From: Enterobacter mori
GTDB taxonomy: Bacteria > Pseudomonadota > Gammaproteobacteria > Enterobacterales > Enterobacteriaceae
Direction of reading: 5' to 3'
Length of the DNA stretch: 64,000 bases
Assembly (NCBI RefSeq): GCF_025244905.1
Contig: NZ_CP104285.1
Coordinates: 3,100,001 to 3,164,000 of the forward strand
Shown: positions 33,266 through 44,083 of the stretch, piece after piece
Layout of the letters: every line of letters begins with the position of its first letter
How positions within the stretch are numbered: the first letter of the stretch is position 1
Program-made: the position numbers and the translations under genes
The notes under the pieces: generated by a model
The model's database searches: none
Seen by the model: the letters and a program-made list of their open reading frames with translations, nothing else
Told to the model about the DNA's origin: nothing

Positions 33266-33290
33266 TTGCCTGTTAACCAGTAACAATCCT
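33261..33290 (-). promoter_or_regulatory. Ribonucleic antiterminator (RAT) upstream of the porin gene
   Basis: The leftward strand reads GGATTGTTACTG, GTTA, ACAGGCAAAACCT, the third BglG-type RAT of the operon. The promoter must lie between here and the dusC stop at 33384. A CRP-like half-site TGTGAGCAAAT lies near 33363-33373, weak evidence for catabolite control. Confidence 0.88.
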
Positions 33291-33383
33291 GCGTTGAAAA
33301 CAGTGGCACCTTAACACCGTCGCGCCACCTTGAAAACCTGCATCGTTTTATATTTTAAAAAAGTGTGAGCAAATTAACGCTTA

Positions 33384-34316
33384 TTATTTTGACTGGATGA
33401 CACGCGCAATATCGGCAGAAGTTTGTAAGGTGCGGATCTCCTGAAATAAATCCAACGCTTCGCTGTACTCTTTGCGTAAATAACTGAGCCACTGTTTGAT
33501 GCGCGCGACGTGATACAAACCGGTGTCGCCCTGCTTTTCCAGACGGCTGTATTTTTGCAGCAACGTGACCACGTCTGCCCACGGCATGCGCGGTTCGTTA
33601 TATTTCACCACCCGGCTGAGGTTTGGCACGTTCAGCGCGCCGCGGCCTATCATCACCGCATCGCAGCCCGTCTCTTTCATGCACGCCTGCGCGCTCTCGT
33701 AGTCCCAGATTTCACCGTTGGCGATAACCGGAATGCTGAGGCGTTTGCGGATCTCGCCAATCGCCTGCCAGTTAATGCGGTCCGCTTTATAGCCATCTTC
33801 TTTAGTACGTCCGTGCACCACCAACTCGGTGGCACCGGCCTGCTGTACCGCATCGGCAATTTCAAACTGCCGCGCGTCGCTGTCCCAGCCCAGACGCACT
33901 TTGACCGTCACCGGCAGATGCGACGGCACGGCCTCACGCATCGCCTTCGCGCCGCGATAAATGAGTTCAGGATCTTTCAGCAACGTCGCCCCGCCCCCGC
34001 TGCCGTTCACCATTTTCGACGGACAGCCGCAGTTGAGATCGACACCGTAAGAGCCCAGCTCAACCGCACGGGCGGCGTTCTCCGCCAGCCATTCAGGGTA
34101 CTGCCCCAGCAGTTGAATACGCACCAGCGTACCGGAGGTCGTCCGGCTCTGGTTGTGCAGCTCGGGGCACAGACGGTAGAAGGATTTTACCGGCAACAAC
34201 ATATCGACCACGCGCAAAAACTCCGTCACGCAGAGATCGTAATCGTTCACCTCGGTCAGAAGCTCGCGCACGAGGGAGTCGAGCACGCCTTCCATAGGGG
34301 CCAGTAAAACACGCAT
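33384..34316 (-). CDS. dusC: tRNA-dihydrouridine(16) synthase DusC
   Basis: A 310-residue FMN enzyme that reduces uridine 16 in the tRNA D-loop. The N-terminus is [19 protein letters not shown]. The catalytic Cys is in [20 protein letters not shown] (about 98), and FMN/phosphate contacts appear in [18 protein letters not shown] and VIANGEIWD. The start at 34316 matches the family; an extension to 34409 adds 31 unrelated residues. It is divergent from yohJ. Confidence 0.96.
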   Translation of the reverse strand: MRVLLAPMEGVLDSLVRELLTEVNDYDLCVTEFLRVVDMLLPVKSFYRLCPELHNQSRTTSGTLVRIQLLGQYPEWLAENAARAVELGSYGVDLNCGCPSKMVNGSGGGATLLKDPELIYRGAKAMREAVPSHLPVTVKVRLGWDSDARQFEIADAVQQAGATELVVHGRTKEDGYKADRINWQAIGEIRKRLSIPVIANGEIWDYESAQACMKETGCDAVMIGRGALNVPNLSRVVKYNEPRMPWADVVTLLQKYSRLEKQGDTGLYHVARIKQWLSYLRKEYSEALDLFQEIRTLQTSADIARVIQSK

Positions 34317-34483
34317 AGCAGTACCTGTGAAAAAAGACGCGCTATAGTATCTGCTCTGTATGGTTGAGGAAAGCACGGCGTTCCATTCTGGAATGTCTGG
34401 TATGCTCAAAATTCATGATGTGATCCGTGGCACATTTCCGGGTTTAATTGTATGATGAATGCGTTTCATCAAGGACTTTCACC

Positions 34484-34879
34484 ATGAGCAAATCACTGAA
34501 TACAATCTGGCAGTATCTGCGCGCATTCATCCTGATTTACGCCTGCCTGTACGCCGGGATTTTCATCGCCTCGCTGCTGCCGATCGTCATTCCCGGCAGC
34601 ATTATCGGCATGCTGATCCTGTTTGTGCTGCTGGCTTTACAGGTGCTGCCCGCGAAGTGGGTCAATCCAGGCTGCTTCGTCCTTATCCGCTACATGGCGC
34701 TGCTTTTCGTGCCCATCGGCGTAGGCGTCATGCAATATTACGACGTGCTCAAAGCGCAGTTCGGCCCGATTGTCGTCTCCTGTGCGGTCAGTACGCTGGT
34801 GGTGTTCCTGGTGGTAAGCTGGAGTTCGCACATCGTGCATGGCGAACGTAAAGTGGTCGGGGAGAAAACAAAAAAATGA
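34484..34879 (+). CDS. yohJ: LrgA/CidA-like membrane protein YohJ
   Basis: A 131-residue inner-membrane protein with four spans of the LrgA (UPF0299) family, including [22 protein letters not shown]. It is paired with the LrgB homologue YohK through a four-base ATGA overlap. In E. coli the pair has been linked to transport of small carboxylates or hydroxypropionate and to membrane-permeability control. The ATG at 34484 ([15 protein letters not shown]) is the family start; the frame opens earlier at 34448. Confidence 0.94.
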   Translation: MSKSLNTIWQYLRAFILIYACLYAGIFIASLLPIVIPGSIIGMLILFVLLALQVLPAKWVNPGCFVLIRYMALLFVPIGVGVMQYYDVLKAQFGPIVVSCAVSTLVVFLVVSWSSHIVHGERKVVGEKTKK

Positions 34880-35571
34880 TGGCCAATATCTGGTGGTCGC
34901 TGCCGTTAACTCTGGCGGTGTTCTTCGCTGCACGTAAACTTGCCGTACGCTTCAAAATGCCGTTGCTCAACCCGCTGCTGGTGGCGATGGTGGTGATTAT
35001 TCCCTTCCTGCTGCTTACCGGTATTCCCTACGAACGCTACTTCGCAGGGAGTAAAGTTTTAAACGATCTGCTGCAGCCCGCCGTTGTCGCGCTGGCGTTT
35101 CCTTTATATGAACAGCTGCACCAGATCCGCGCCCGCTGGAAGTCCATCATCACCATCTGCTTTATCGGTAGCCTGGTGGCGATGATCACCGGCACCTCGG
35201 TGGCCCTATTAATGGGAGCCTCGCCGCAGATTGCCGCCTCTATTCTGCCAAAATCCGTCACCACACCTATTGCGATGGCCGTAGGCGGCAGCATCGGTGG
35301 CATTCCGGCCATCAGTGCCATGTGCGTGATTTTCGTCGGGATCCTGGGCGCGGTGTTTGGCCATACCCTGCTGAATCTGATGAAGATCCGCACCAAAGCT
35401 GCACGCGGTCTGGCGATGGGGACCGCGTCACACGCGCTGGGCACCGCGCGCTGCGCCGAAGTGGACTATCAGGAAGGCGCGTTTAGCTCGCTGGCGCTGG
35501 TCATCTGCGGGATTATCACCTCCCTGATTGCCCCCTTTGTCTTCCCGATTATTCTGGCGGTGATGGGCTAA
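34876..35571 (+). CDS. yohK: LrgB-like membrane protein YohK
   Basis: A 231-residue LrgB-family protein with six to seven spans. The signature [28 protein letters not shown] is present, followed by [15 protein letters not shown]. Translation is coupled to yohJ. The 130-base gap to cdd contains an A/T-rich stretch (35590-35640) likely to hold the cdd promoter. Confidence 0.95.
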   Translation: MMANIWWSLPLTLAVFFAARKLAVRFKMPLLNPLLVAMVVIIPFLLLTGIPYERYFAGSKVLNDLLQPAVVALAFPLYEQLHQIRARWKSIITICFIGSLVAMITGTSVALLMGASPQIAASILPKSVTTPIAMAVGGSIGGIPAISAMCVIFVGILGAVFGHTLLNLMKIRTKAARGLAMGTASHALGTARCAEVDYQEGAFSSLALVICGIITSLIAPFVFPIILAVMG

Positions 35572-35700
35572 AATTTGCGATGCGTCGCGCAATTTTCATT
35601 TTGTTTTCATAAGTTGCATACATAATGAGAAGTGGATCACATATAAAGCCCCGACGGCTCCGTACACTACCGATCCATTAACCTTTATGAGGCAAACGCC

Positions 35701-36585
35701 ATGCACCCACGTTTTCAAGCTGCTTTCGCCCAGCTTGCAGAGAATTTGCAATCTGCCCTGGCGCCGGTTCTGGCGGATACCCATTTCCCCGCCCTGCTGA
35801 CGGCGGAGCAGGTCACGACGCTGAAACAGGCAACGGGACTGGATGAAGACGCGCTGGCTTTCGCACTGCTGCCCCTGGCTGCCGCCTGCGCGCGTGCCGA
35901 CCTTTCCCACTTCAACGTCGGTGCCATTGCACGCGGCGTAAGCGGAACCTGGTACTTCGGTGGAAACATGGAGTTCCTCGGTGCGACCATGCAGCAAACC
36001 GTTCACGCCGAGCAAAGCGCCATCAGCCACGCCTGGCTGCGCGGTGAAAAAGCATTGAGTGCCATCACCGTTAACTACACCCCTTGCGGTCACTGCCGTC
36101 AGTTTATGAACGAGCTGAACAGCGGGCTGCAGCTGCGCATCAACCTGCCAGGCCGCGCGCCGCACACGCTGGGGGATTACCTCCCGGACGCTTTCGGTCC
36201 TAAAGATCTCGAAATTAAAACGCTGCTGATGGACGAGCAGGATCACGGTTTCGCCCTGTCCGGCGATGACCTGAGCGAAGCGGCCATTCGTGCGGCGAAC
36301 AAGAGCCATACGCCGTACAGTCAATCGCCAAGCGGCGTGGCGCTACAGTGCCGCGATGGGCGTATCTTTACCGGCAGCTATGCGGAAAACGCCGCGTTCA
36401 ACCCGACGCTGCCTCCGCTGCAGGGCGCTCTTAACCTGCTGAGCCTGAACGGCTATGACTATCCTGACATTCAGCGCGCCATTCTCGCAGAAAAAGCCGA
36501 TGCGCCGCTGATCCAGTGGGACGCCACCGCCGCGACGCTGAAAGCGTTGGGCTGCACCACAATCGACCGCGTGCTGCTTGCCTGA
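35701..36585 (+). CDS. cdd: Cytidine deaminase
   Basis: A 294-residue zinc enzyme that converts cytidine and deoxycytidine to uridine forms. The catalytic HAE motif ([12 protein letters not shown]; His 102, Glu 104) and the zinc Cys pair PCGHC (129 and 132) match the E. coli residues. The C-terminal half is the non-catalytic duplicate of the large enteric form. In E. coli the gene is controlled by CytR and CRP. Upstream, gtggatcacatataa is a possible CRP half-site; I did not establish it. Confidence 0.97.
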   Translation: MHPRFQAAFAQLAENLQSALAPVLADTHFPALLTAEQVTTLKQATGLDEDALAFALLPLAAACARADLSHFNVGAIARGVSGTWYFGGNMEFLGATMQQTVHAEQSAISHAWLRGEKALSAITVNYTPCGHCRQFMNELNSGLQLRINLPGRAPHTLGDYLPDAFGPKDLEIKTLLMDEQDHGFALSGDDLSEAAIRAANKSHTPYSQSPSGVALQCRDGRIFTGSYAENAAFNPTLPPLQGALNLLSLNGYDYPDIQRAILAEKADAPLIQWDATAATLKALGCTTIDRVLLA

Positions 36586-36592
36586 ACCTTCC

Positions 36593-36617
36593 GGCGGGCA
36601 GAAATGCCCGCCCGTTT
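36593..36617 (+). terminator. Probable terminator after cdd
   Basis: An eight-base stem GGCGGGCA/TGCCCGCC with a GAAA loop is followed by a weak T-containing tail. It starts eight bases after the cdd stop. Confidence 0.55.
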
Positions 36618-36680
36618 GCTGAAAAAGCCCTCAGTTGATTCACCGTTTCTTGCGCTAAACAGGCGGGTAAAGTAGCCTGA

Positions 36681-37431
<751 letters not shown>

Positions 37432-37539
37432 CCTCCGTTTATCGTTTCTTTACGCCGGATGCCACGCTTTTTATCACCTCTTTACACCTGACCTTTTACC
37501 CTGAGTTCATTGCCGCTACGGCTTCATTGAAGACTGACT

Positions 37540-38940
37540 ATGAACTCGATAATGAACGCGTTTTTCCTGAAAAGTCTCCGCCCGTACTTTAATTTCCCGG
37601 GCTTATCGCTGCCGACCGCGCTAAATTCCGGCCTCTATCTTGAAGAGAAGCTTGCCACTCTGAAGCAAAGCCTGTCGGTGGAAGTGGCGGATTATCTCGA
37701 GCGTTACCCACAAACCAAACACATCGATGTCTGTCTCAACGACATCAACGGCATTACGCGCGGTAAGCGACTTTCCGCGGACAGCATGCTGAGTCTGGAG
37801 AAAGGCTGCTATTTTCCTCTCTCGGTCTATTCGATGGATCAAAAAGGGAAAGTCGCCGCGTCGCGTGACGATGAGCCAGACCGACTTTGCATGCCGGTTG
37901 CCGGTTCCCTCCGCCCCTCTTCGCACGATCCGCTGCATACCGCACAGATCCTCCTGACGATGAAAGAGAGCGACGGGCAACCTTGCCCCCTTGAACCACG
38001 CGTCATATTGCAGAACGTTCTGGCGCGTTTTCATCAGCACGGGCTGTATCCGGTTATTGCGCCGGAAATTGAGTTCTACCTGACGGGGCCTGACACTCAG
38101 GAGCTTCAGAATCAGGGCTGCTTTCACATGGATACGTCGTCAGCACAGGCTGCGCTGTTCGACGAGCTGGAACAACTGGCACAGCGGCAGCATATCCCCC
38201 TTACCGGAATTGTGGCAGAGGCCGAATCAGGTCAGTTCGAGTTAAATCTGAAGCACAGCCATCGGGTCGTGGAGGTATGTGACAATATCCTGGCACTGCG
38301 TCGGTTAACGCGGTTTGTCGCTGAAAAACACGGCTTTCAGGCTAACTTTATGGCCAAGCCGTTCAGCCTCTTGTCCGGCAGCGGACTGCATTTTCATTTC
38401 AGCCTGAATGATATTCACGGTGATAACGTATTTGCCTCACCGGCTGATGAACTCAATAGCATGATGCGCTTATGCATCGCAGGTCAGCTGGCGCTGATGC
38501 CCGCCTCCATCGCCATTCTGGCCCCCGGCGTTAACGCTTTCCGGCGCCTTCGTAAAAACCTCACAGAGCCATTATTCCATTCATGGGGTTATAACACCCG
38601 TACCGCCGCGCTGCGTATACCCTGCTCGGATGAAAGCAATCGTCGCATTGAGTACCGTCTGGCGGGCGCTGATGCCAACCCGTATCTCGTTGCGGCAACC
38701 ATCCTGACAGGCATGTTGTACGGTCTGGAAAATTTCGATGAGAATGATTTACCGGAACCGCAGCGTGATGAGCCTGAACTTCCACTGTTCCAGCAGCAGG
38801 CAATCGAGGTGTTTTCCCGCTGCCAGTACCTCACCGACAGCTTAGGCGAAGCCTTTTCAGAACAGTGGATAGCCTGCAAGCTTTCTGAACTTGACTGGTT
38901 CGAGAGCATTGTGACCGGGCAGGAGTCCACGCTGGCGTAA
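37540..38940 (+). CDS. Glutamine synthetase-like ligase (PuuA-type)
   Basis: A 466-residue member of the type I glutamine synthetase superfamily, closest by eye to gamma-glutamylputrescine synthetase PuuA. The beta-grasp N-domain (VDVCLNDINGITRGKRL, then LEKGCYFPLSVYSMD) leads to the catalytic core, with metal-binding glutamates in APEIEFYL and AEAESGQFELNL, the HFHFSL histidine region, and TRTAALRIPCSDESNRRIEYRLAGADANPYL. All core motifs are intact. The first 15 residues (MNSIMNAFFLKSLRP) are unlike PuuA, and the ribosome site is weak. It stands alone between sanA and the mgl operon, with no other puu genes, so the amine partner is unknown. Confidence 0.85.
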   Translation: MNSIMNAFFLKSLRPYFNFPGLSLPTALNSGLYLEEKLATLKQSLSVEVADYLERYPQTKHIDVCLNDINGITRGKRLSADSMLSLEKGCYFPLSVYSMDQKGKVAASRDDEPDRLCMPVAGSLRPSSHDPLHTAQILLTMKESDGQPCPLEPRVILQNVLARFHQHGLYPVIAPEIEFYLTGPDTQELQNQGCFHMDTSSAQAALFDELEQLAQRQHIPLTGIVAEAESGQFELNLKHSHRVVEVCDNILALRRLTRFVAEKHGFQANFMAKPFSLLSGSGLHFHFSLNDIHGDNVFASPADELNSMMRLCIAGQLALMPASIAILAPGVNAFRRLRKNLTEPLFHSWGYNTRTAALRIPCSDESNRRIEYRLAGADANPYLVAATILTGMLYGLENFDENDLPEPQRDEPELPLFQQQAIEVFSRCQYLTDSLGEAFSEQWIACKLSELDWFESIVTGQESTLA

Positions 38941-38967
38941 AAAAAAAGCCCGCTCAATGAGCGGGCT
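38939..38967 (-). terminator. Terminator of the mglBAC operon
   Basis: The hairpin AGCCCGCTCA/TGAGCGGGCT is followed on the leftward strand by nine T. It touches the stop codon of the glutamine synthetase-like gene, so the two converging genes share this spot; the A run precedes it for rightward transcription. Confidence 0.9.
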
Positions 38968-38985
38968 GGATAATGCGAGGTGCAA

Positions 38986-39996
38986 TTATTTCTTACGTGC
39001 GTATTTCAGTGAGTCCAGCGCAACCGCGAAGATGATGATGGCGCCTTTGATAATGTACTGCCAGTACGGGTTCACGCCGATGTAGGTCAGACCGTAGTTG
39101 ATGACGGTAAAGATGATCACACCGGTGACTACGCCGAGCACGGTACCCACGCCGCCGCTGAAGGAAACACCGCCCACCACGCAGGCCGCAATCGCATCCA
39201 GTTCGTACATAAAGCCAAGGTTGTTGGTGGCAGAGCCGATACGGCCCGCTTCCAGCATCCCGCCGAAGGCGTAGAACACACCGGACAGCGCATAAATCAT
39301 CAGCAGGTTCAGGGCAACGTTAACGCCGGAGACTTTCGCCGCTTCCGGGTTACCGCCGATGGCGAAAATGTTTTTACCAAAGCGGGTTTTGTTCCACAGC
39401 ACCCAAACGAAGGCCACGGCAATCAGCGCATAGAAGGTGATATAGGACAGGCGGAAGCTGCCCAGCGCGACAAATCCTTGCGTAAAGGTCGAGAAGCCGC
39501 TGTCAAAGCCCGAAATTGGCGACGCGCCCACGAAGTCGTAGTACAGGGAGTTGATACCGTAAACGATGATCATCGTACCCAGCGTGGTGATAAATGGCGT
39601 CACGTTCAGGTAAGCAATGATGATGCCGTTGATCAGGCCGATCACCGCACCGATGGCGCAGACAATCAGGATCACCACGAAAATCGGCATGGTTGCCATT
39701 TCCGGGAACACCTTGTTGGCGTTTTCCATCGACTGCAGCAGGGTTGCCGCAATAACCGCCGCCAGCCCTACCTGGCGTCCTGCTGACAGGTCAGTCCCCT
39801 GGGTGACAATCAAACCTGCCACGCCCAGCGCGATGATGATACGCACGGAGGACTGAGTCAGAATGTTACTCAGGTTCAGCAGGCTTAAGAACGTTGGGTC
39901 CTGGAAGATAATAATTGCCAGTAATACTAAAAGAACAACGTAAATACCGCCTTCTTTCAGATAAGTGAGAAAACTTTTCTTATTTAACGCACTCAT
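38986..39996 (-). CDS. mglC: Galactose/methyl-galactoside ABC permease MglC
   Basis: A 336-residue permease of the RbsC/AraH family with about ten spans. Recognisable segments are GVAGLIVTQGTDLSAGRQVGLAAV, YGINSLYYDFVGASPISG and AIAACVVGGVSFSGGVGTV. It works as a dimer with MglA to import galactose and beta-methylgalactosides. Last gene of mglBAC, 15 bases after mglA. Confidence 0.97.
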   Translation of the reverse strand: MSALNKKSFLTYLKEGGIYVVLLVLLAIIIFQDPTFLSLLNLSNILTQSSVRIIIALGVAGLIVTQGTDLSAGRQVGLAAVIAATLLQSMENANKVFPEMATMPIFVVILIVCAIGAVIGLINGIIIAYLNVTPFITTLGTMIIVYGINSLYYDFVGASPISGFDSGFSTFTQGFVALGSFRLSYITFYALIAVAFVWVLWNKTRFGKNIFAIGGNPEAAKVSGVNVALNLLMIYALSGVFYAFGGMLEAGRIGSATNNLGFMYELDAIAACVVGGVSFSGGVGTVLGVVTGVIIFTVINYGLTYIGVNPYWQYIIKGAIIIFAVALDSLKYARKK

Positions 39997-40011
39997 GAGG
40001 AGCCCCTGATC

Positions 40012-41532
40012 TTAAAGGTGCAAAGACGCAAGACGCAAAATTTCGTTTTGCGTTGTCGTTTTGGTGTCAACAATACCGGCAACGAGACCATTGCTCATAA
40101 CCAGAATACGGTCTGTGATCCCTAACAGTTCCGGCATTTCGGAAGAAATAATAATGATCCCTTTATTCTTTTTCGCCAGCTCGGCAATCAGCTGATAAAT
40201 TTCAAATTTTGCACCCACATCGATACCGCGGGTTGGTTCATCCAGCATCAGAATTTCGGGCTGGGTCAACAACCAGCGGCCAATAATGACTTTTTGCTGG
40301 TTCCCACCCGAGAGCGAACCAATTTGCGTACGGTGGCCTGGCGTTTTAACGCGCATGGAGTCAATTACCCACTGGGTATCGCTCTTCATGCGGGAATTAT
40401 CCAGCAGACCGATTTTACTTTTATAGTTACGAATGTTCGAAATTAACGAGTTAAAGTTAATATCGAGATAGGCATAAATACCGGTCGAGCGACGCTCTTC
40501 CGTCACCAGCGCGAAACCGTTATTAATGGCTTCGTTGGCGTTATGGTTGTTAATTTTTTTACCGTGCAGCGTAATGGTGCCGCCCGATTTTTCCCGGATA
40601 CCAAACAGGGTTTCCACGATATCGGTACGTTTGGCCCCCACCAGCCCGGCAATCCCCAGAATTTCGCCTTTGTGCAGGTCGAAAGAGATATCGCGAATGG
40701 ACGGCTGGCGCAGCGAGGTGAGATTGCGCACTTCCAGAATCACTTCGCCCGGCTTGTTTTCTTTGTCCGGGAAGCGCTGGTTCAGGGAGCGGCCGACCAT
40801 CATGGCGATGATCTTGTCCATGTCCAGCCCTTCCAGCGGCTGAGTGGCAATCCACTGGCCGTCGCGCAGGATGGTAATTTCATCGCACAGCTGGAAGATC
40901 TCTTCCATTTTATGCGAGATATAGACAATGCCGCAGCCGCGATCTTTCAGTTTGCGAATAATGGTAAAAAGGTGGTTAACCTCTTTTTCCGTTAATGACG
41001 ACGTGGGTTCATCCATGATGACGATCTTCGCGTCATAGGAGAACGCTTTGGCAATTTCGATCATCTGCATCTGGGAGACGGATAATGTCCCCACGCGGGC
41101 GCGCGGATCGATATCAATATCCAGCTCATCGAAAATCGCTTTGGTGTCGCGATACATTTTATCCTGATCGACAAACACACCTTTGGTTGGGTAACGTCCC
41201 AACCACATGTTATCCATTACCGAGCGTTGCAGTACCAGGTTTAATTCCTGGTGAACCATCGAGATACCGTTTTCCAGTGCTTCTTTCGCTGAATGGAAAT
41301 CGATCTCTTTCCCCTGAAAAAGAATGCTGCCAGAATCTTTTTGATAGATCCCAAAAAGACATTTTAATAATGTTGATTTACCCGCACCGTTCTCCCCCAT
41401 CAAGGCATGAATAGAGTGAGGACGCACTTTTAAATTAACATTATCGAGTGCCTTAACACCGGGAAAAGACTTGTTAACACCGGTCATTTCCAACAAGTAT
41501 TCACCGGACGACTGAGTAGTTGTGCTGACCAT
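40012..41532 (-). CDS. mglA: Galactose/methyl-galactoside ABC ATPase MglA
   Basis: A 506-residue double-NBD ATPase, the length of E. coli MglA. The first NBD has Walker [10 protein letters not shown], signature [13 protein letters not shown] and Walker [12 protein letters not shown]. The second NBD has a degenerate P-loop (GLVGAKRTD) but a good signature ([15 protein letters not shown]) and Walker [13 protein letters not shown], as usual for this family. The ATG at 41532 ([16 protein letters not shown]) is the family start; the frame opens eight codons earlier. Confidence 0.97.
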   Translation of the reverse strand: MVSTTTQSSGEYLLEMTGVNKSFPGVKALDNVNLKVRPHSIHALMGENGAGKSTLLKCLFGIYQKDSGSILFQGKEIDFHSAKEALENGISMVHQELNLVLQRSVMDNMWLGRYPTKGVFVDQDKMYRDTKAIFDELDIDIDPRARVGTLSVSQMQMIEIAKAFSYDAKIVIMDEPTSSLTEKEVNHLFTIIRKLKDRGCGIVYISHKMEEIFQLCDEITILRDGQWIATQPLEGLDMDKIIAMMVGRSLNQRFPDKENKPGEVILEVRNLTSLRQPSIRDISFDLHKGEILGIAGLVGAKRTDIVETLFGIREKSGGTITLHGKKINNHNANEAINNGFALVTEERRSTGIYAYLDINFNSLISNIRNYKSKIGLLDNSRMKSDTQWVIDSMRVKTPGHRTQIGSLSGGNQQKVIIGRWLLTQPEILMLDEPTRGIDVGAKFEIYQLIAELAKKNKGIIIISSEMPELLGITDRILVMSNGLVAGIVDTKTTTQNEILRLASLHL

Positions 41533-41566
41533 AATTATACCTTGTTGGCCTCGCATATCGCGTTAT

Positions 41567-41590
41567 AAAAGGGCGCAACGAATTGCGCCC
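41567..41590 (-). terminator. Intercistronic hairpin between mglB and mglA
   Basis: A perfect GGGCGCAA/TTGCGCCC stem with a four-base loop is followed on the leftward strand by TTTT. In E. coli a structure here raises mglB mRNA over mglAC; a partial terminator or stabiliser role is inferred. Confidence 0.75.
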
Positions 41591-41611
41591 AGTGAAGACA
41601 AAACAAAGATC

Positions 41612-42610
41612 TTATTTACCGATAAACTCAGCCAGGTTGGACTGGTCTACGCCCACGTATGGCACGCGAACGATTTTGTTTTCAATTTTCCAGGTCGTGC
41701 CATCAGCAGCACCTTTACCGTCGGCCAGGTTTTTCGCCAGGTCGAAGGTGGCTTTCGCCTGGTTGTTGGCATCGTTCAGAACGGTACCGGCCATCGCACC
41801 GGATTTAACCAGCGCCAGCGCTTCTGGCAGAGCATCTACGCCGAACACAGGAATGGAGGATTTGTTGTGTGCTTTCAGCGCTTCAACGGCACCCATCGCC
41901 ATCGCATCGTTGTTCGCAATAACCACTTCGATTTTGTTGGCGTTCGGGCCAGACAGCCACGCGTCCATCTTATCTTTCGCCTGAGCGGTATCCCACATCG
42001 CGGTATCTAACGCCAGCTGCTGGGTTTTCAGGCCCTTGTCGTTCAGCTCTTTGATAACGTAGGTGGTACGGGCTTCAGCGTCCGGGTGGCCTGGCTCGCC
42101 TTTCAGCAGAACGAACTGAATTTGACCGTCTTTGTTCAGGTCCCAGTTCGGGTTCGCCGCCCAGTGTTTCGCGATCAGATCGCCCTGAATAATGCCGGAC
42201 TCTTTGGAGTCAGTACCGACGTAAAACGCTTTGTCGTAGCTATCCAGCGCCTTACGGGAAGGTTCTTTGTTGAAGAAGACGATTGGCACGTTCTGGCCGC
42301 GCGCTTTCTCAATAACCGTGCCTGCTGCAGCCGGGTCAACCAGGTTGATCGCCAGGGCTTTCACGCCTTTCGCCAGCAGAACGTCGATCTGGTCGTTCTG
42401 TTTGGACTGGTCGTTCTGGGAGTCGTTCATCAGCAGCTGAACGTCTGGCGCTGCTTTCGCATCTTTCTCAATCGCTTTACGCACAACGGACATGAAGTTG
42501 TCGTCGTATTTATAGATGGTCACGCCAATACGGGTATCCGCAGCGTGCGCTGCTGCACCAAAAAGCATGCTTGCCATTACAGCAGACAGAGTCAACACCT
42601 TCTTATTCAT
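41612..42610 (-). CDS. mglB: D-galactose/glucose-binding periplasmic protein MglB
   Basis: A 332-residue binding protein with signal peptide ([22 protein letters not shown]) cut before [16 protein letters not shown]. It binds glucose and galactose for the Mgl importer and presents sugar to the Trg chemoreceptor. The calcium-site loop DLNKDGQIQ and sugar-contact segments [17 protein letters not shown] and [10 protein letters not shown] are visible. First gene of mglBAC. Confidence 0.98.
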   Translation of the reverse strand: MNKKVLTLSAVMASMLFGAAAHAADTRIGVTIYKYDDNFMSVVRKAIEKDAKAAPDVQLLMNDSQNDQSKQNDQIDVLLAKGVKALAINLVDPAAAGTVIEKARGQNVPIVFFNKEPSRKALDSYDKAFYVGTDSKESGIIQGDLIAKHWAANPNWDLNKDGQIQFVLLKGEPGHPDAEARTTYVIKELNDKGLKTQQLALDTAMWDTAQAKDKMDAWLSGPNANKIEVVIANNDAMAMGAVEALKAHNKSSIPVFGVDALPEALALVKSGAMAGTVLNDANNQAKATFDLAKNLADGKGAADGTTWKIENKIVRVPYVGVDQSNLAEFIGK

Positions 42611-42859
42611 GGTATCTCCGGTTTTTTTTATGCAGGGTAGTTCTTGTGAATAACGGTCGGCGGGCAGGTGTTAATAAAACGTTACTGTTCGCCGAAGTTC
42701 ACTTATAAAATTTCTATCTTCCGTGTTCGGTAACGCTCCAGAAATGCGTTTTATTCGTTGTTTTCGGCTCGCTGGCTATAGTGAAAATGATTAATCACCG
42801 TTACATAGCGTTTCAGCCTCTAAAACGCTGACATCATAGTCAGCGGCTTGTTAAGATAC

Positions 42860-42875
42860 TGTGAATTTACTCACA
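42860..42875 (-). promoter_or_regulatory. CRP site upstream of mglB
   Basis: TGTGAATTTACTCACA has both perfect half-sites (TGTGA-N6-TCACA). It lies about 250 bases before mglB and next to a Gal operator, consistent with cAMP-CRP activation of mglB. Confidence 0.9.
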
Positions 42876-42876
42876 G

Positions 42877-42893
42877 ATTGAAAACGGTTACAT
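42877..42893 (-). promoter_or_regulatory. GalS/GalR operator upstream of mglB
   Basis: ATTGAAAACGGTTACAT fits the palindromic Gal operator (TG-AA-CG-TT-CA type). It is one base from the CRP site, so repressor and activator would contact the same promoter region. Confidence 0.85.
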
Positions 42894-42905
42894 CACACCA
42901 CATAA

Positions 42906-43928
42906 TTAGTTAGTGATCGGAGCCACAGTTTGCCGAATAGAAACAGAATGCCGCCTGACTAAAGTTGGCATGAAACAGTGTGTTGCATCCGGATCCAGCA
43001 GGCCTGCGGCACCCTGTAACGCCAGTTCTGTTGCCAGTTTCGCCATCGAGGCAATAGGGTAACGCACGGTGGTTAACTGCGGGTCGGTGTAACGGGCAAT
43101 CGGGATATCATCGAAGCCAATCAGCGATAAATGCTGCGGCACCGCAATTCCGTTGTCTTTCAGCGCAGTCAGCGCCCCTGCCGCCATGCTGTCGTTATAG
43201 GCAAACACGGCAGAAAGTTGCAAATTACGGCCCAGCAGCTCGACCATTGCGGCTTCCCCGCCCTGCATGTCCGGCGTACCGGTTCCTACCCAGCTTTCCA
43301 GCGGGACAATGCCGTGCTCCTTCAACGCATTCTGCCACCCTTCCCGACGCATTCCGTCGTCTTCAATCTGGTGGCTGGAAGCAAGATACCCGATGCGCTG
43401 ATGGCCGTTGCTGATGAGCATCCGCGTCGCCATCATCGCGCCGCTGACGTTATCCAGCCCGACGCAGCGGTGCGCGTAGCCTGGCACAATCCGGTTGATT
43501 AACACCATCCCGGGGATCTGCTCCATAAACCCGGCCAGCTCTTCGTCGCTTAACGCTTTTGAATGCACAATCAGGGCATTGCAACGCTGGCGTATCAGTA
43601 CCTCAATGGAATGACGCTCTTTTTCCGCCTCGTGATAGCTGTTGCCAATCAGCACATATTTCTGGTGCTGCTGGGCGACAACGTCCACCGCTTTAACCAG
43701 CGCACCAAAGAAGGCATCCGACACATCCATCACCACGACGCCAATGGTATCGCTCACCTGCGTCGCCAGCGCCTGCGCGTTGGCATTTGGCCGGTACCCA
43801 AGCTGAGTCACGGCTTTCATTACGGTTTCACGGGTTTCAGGGCTGACCAGCGCGCTGTTGTTCAGCACGCGAGAGACGGTAGCCACGGAAACGCCCGCCA
43901 GGCGGGCGACGTCACGAATGGTGATCAT
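42906..43928 (-). CDS. galS: LacI-family repressor GalS
   Basis: A 340-residue regulator of the mgl operon. The HTH is [23 protein letters not shown], the hinge follows near NANAQALA, and the periplasmic-binding-like effector domain binds galactose (VGVDN-like [31 protein letters not shown]). It is about six residues shorter than E. coli GalS at the C-terminus. The ATG at 43928 opens the HTH. It stands 295 bases upstream of mglB on the same strand. Confidence 0.96.
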   Translation of the reverse strand: MITIRDVARLAGVSVATVSRVLNNSALVSPETRETVMKAVTQLGYRPNANAQALATQVSDTIGVVVMDVSDAFFGALVKAVDVVAQQHQKYVLIGNSYHEAEKERHSIEVLIRQRCNALIVHSKALSDEELAGFMEQIPGMVLINRIVPGYAHRCVGLDNVSGAMMATRMLISNGHQRIGYLASSHQIEDDGMRREGWQNALKEHGIVPLESWVGTGTPDMQGGEAAMVELLGRNLQLSAVFAYNDSMAAGALTALKDNGIAVPQHLSLIGFDDIPIARYTDPQLTTVRYPIASMAKLATELALQGAAGLLDPDATHCFMPTLVRRHSVSIRQTVAPITN

Positions 43929-44018
43929 GTTCACCATCCTTTAAAGGATTGCAGCAACTCACAGACACCCCCTGTGTTTAGCAAGGTGGCTATTTTGGCA
44001 GCGAGAGAGCGGGGACTA

Positions 44019-44034
44019 CGTGAAGAAGCTCACA
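44019..44034 (-). promoter_or_regulatory. Probable CRP site upstream of galS
   Basis: CGTGAAGAAGCTCACA has one perfect half-site (TCACA) and one near-perfect half (CGTGA), spaced by six. It lies about 90 bases before the galS start. Confidence 0.7.
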
Positions 44035-44037
44035 CAG

Positions 44038-44053
44038 ATGAAAACGCTTACAT
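44038..44053 (-). promoter_or_regulatory. Gal operator upstream of galS (autoregulation)
   Basis: ATGAAAACGCTTACAT matches the operator near mglB in 13 of 16 positions by eye, and again lies immediately beside a CRP site. This fits autoregulation of galS. Confidence 0.82.
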
Positions 44054-44083
44054 CCATTTTGTTAATGATTGTGATCCAGATCG

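Noticed and set aside
40540..40860. Loss of function of MglA because of the degenerate second P-loop (GLVGAKRTD)
   Set aside because: The altered P-loop in the second half is normal for MglA/RbsA/AraG ATPases.
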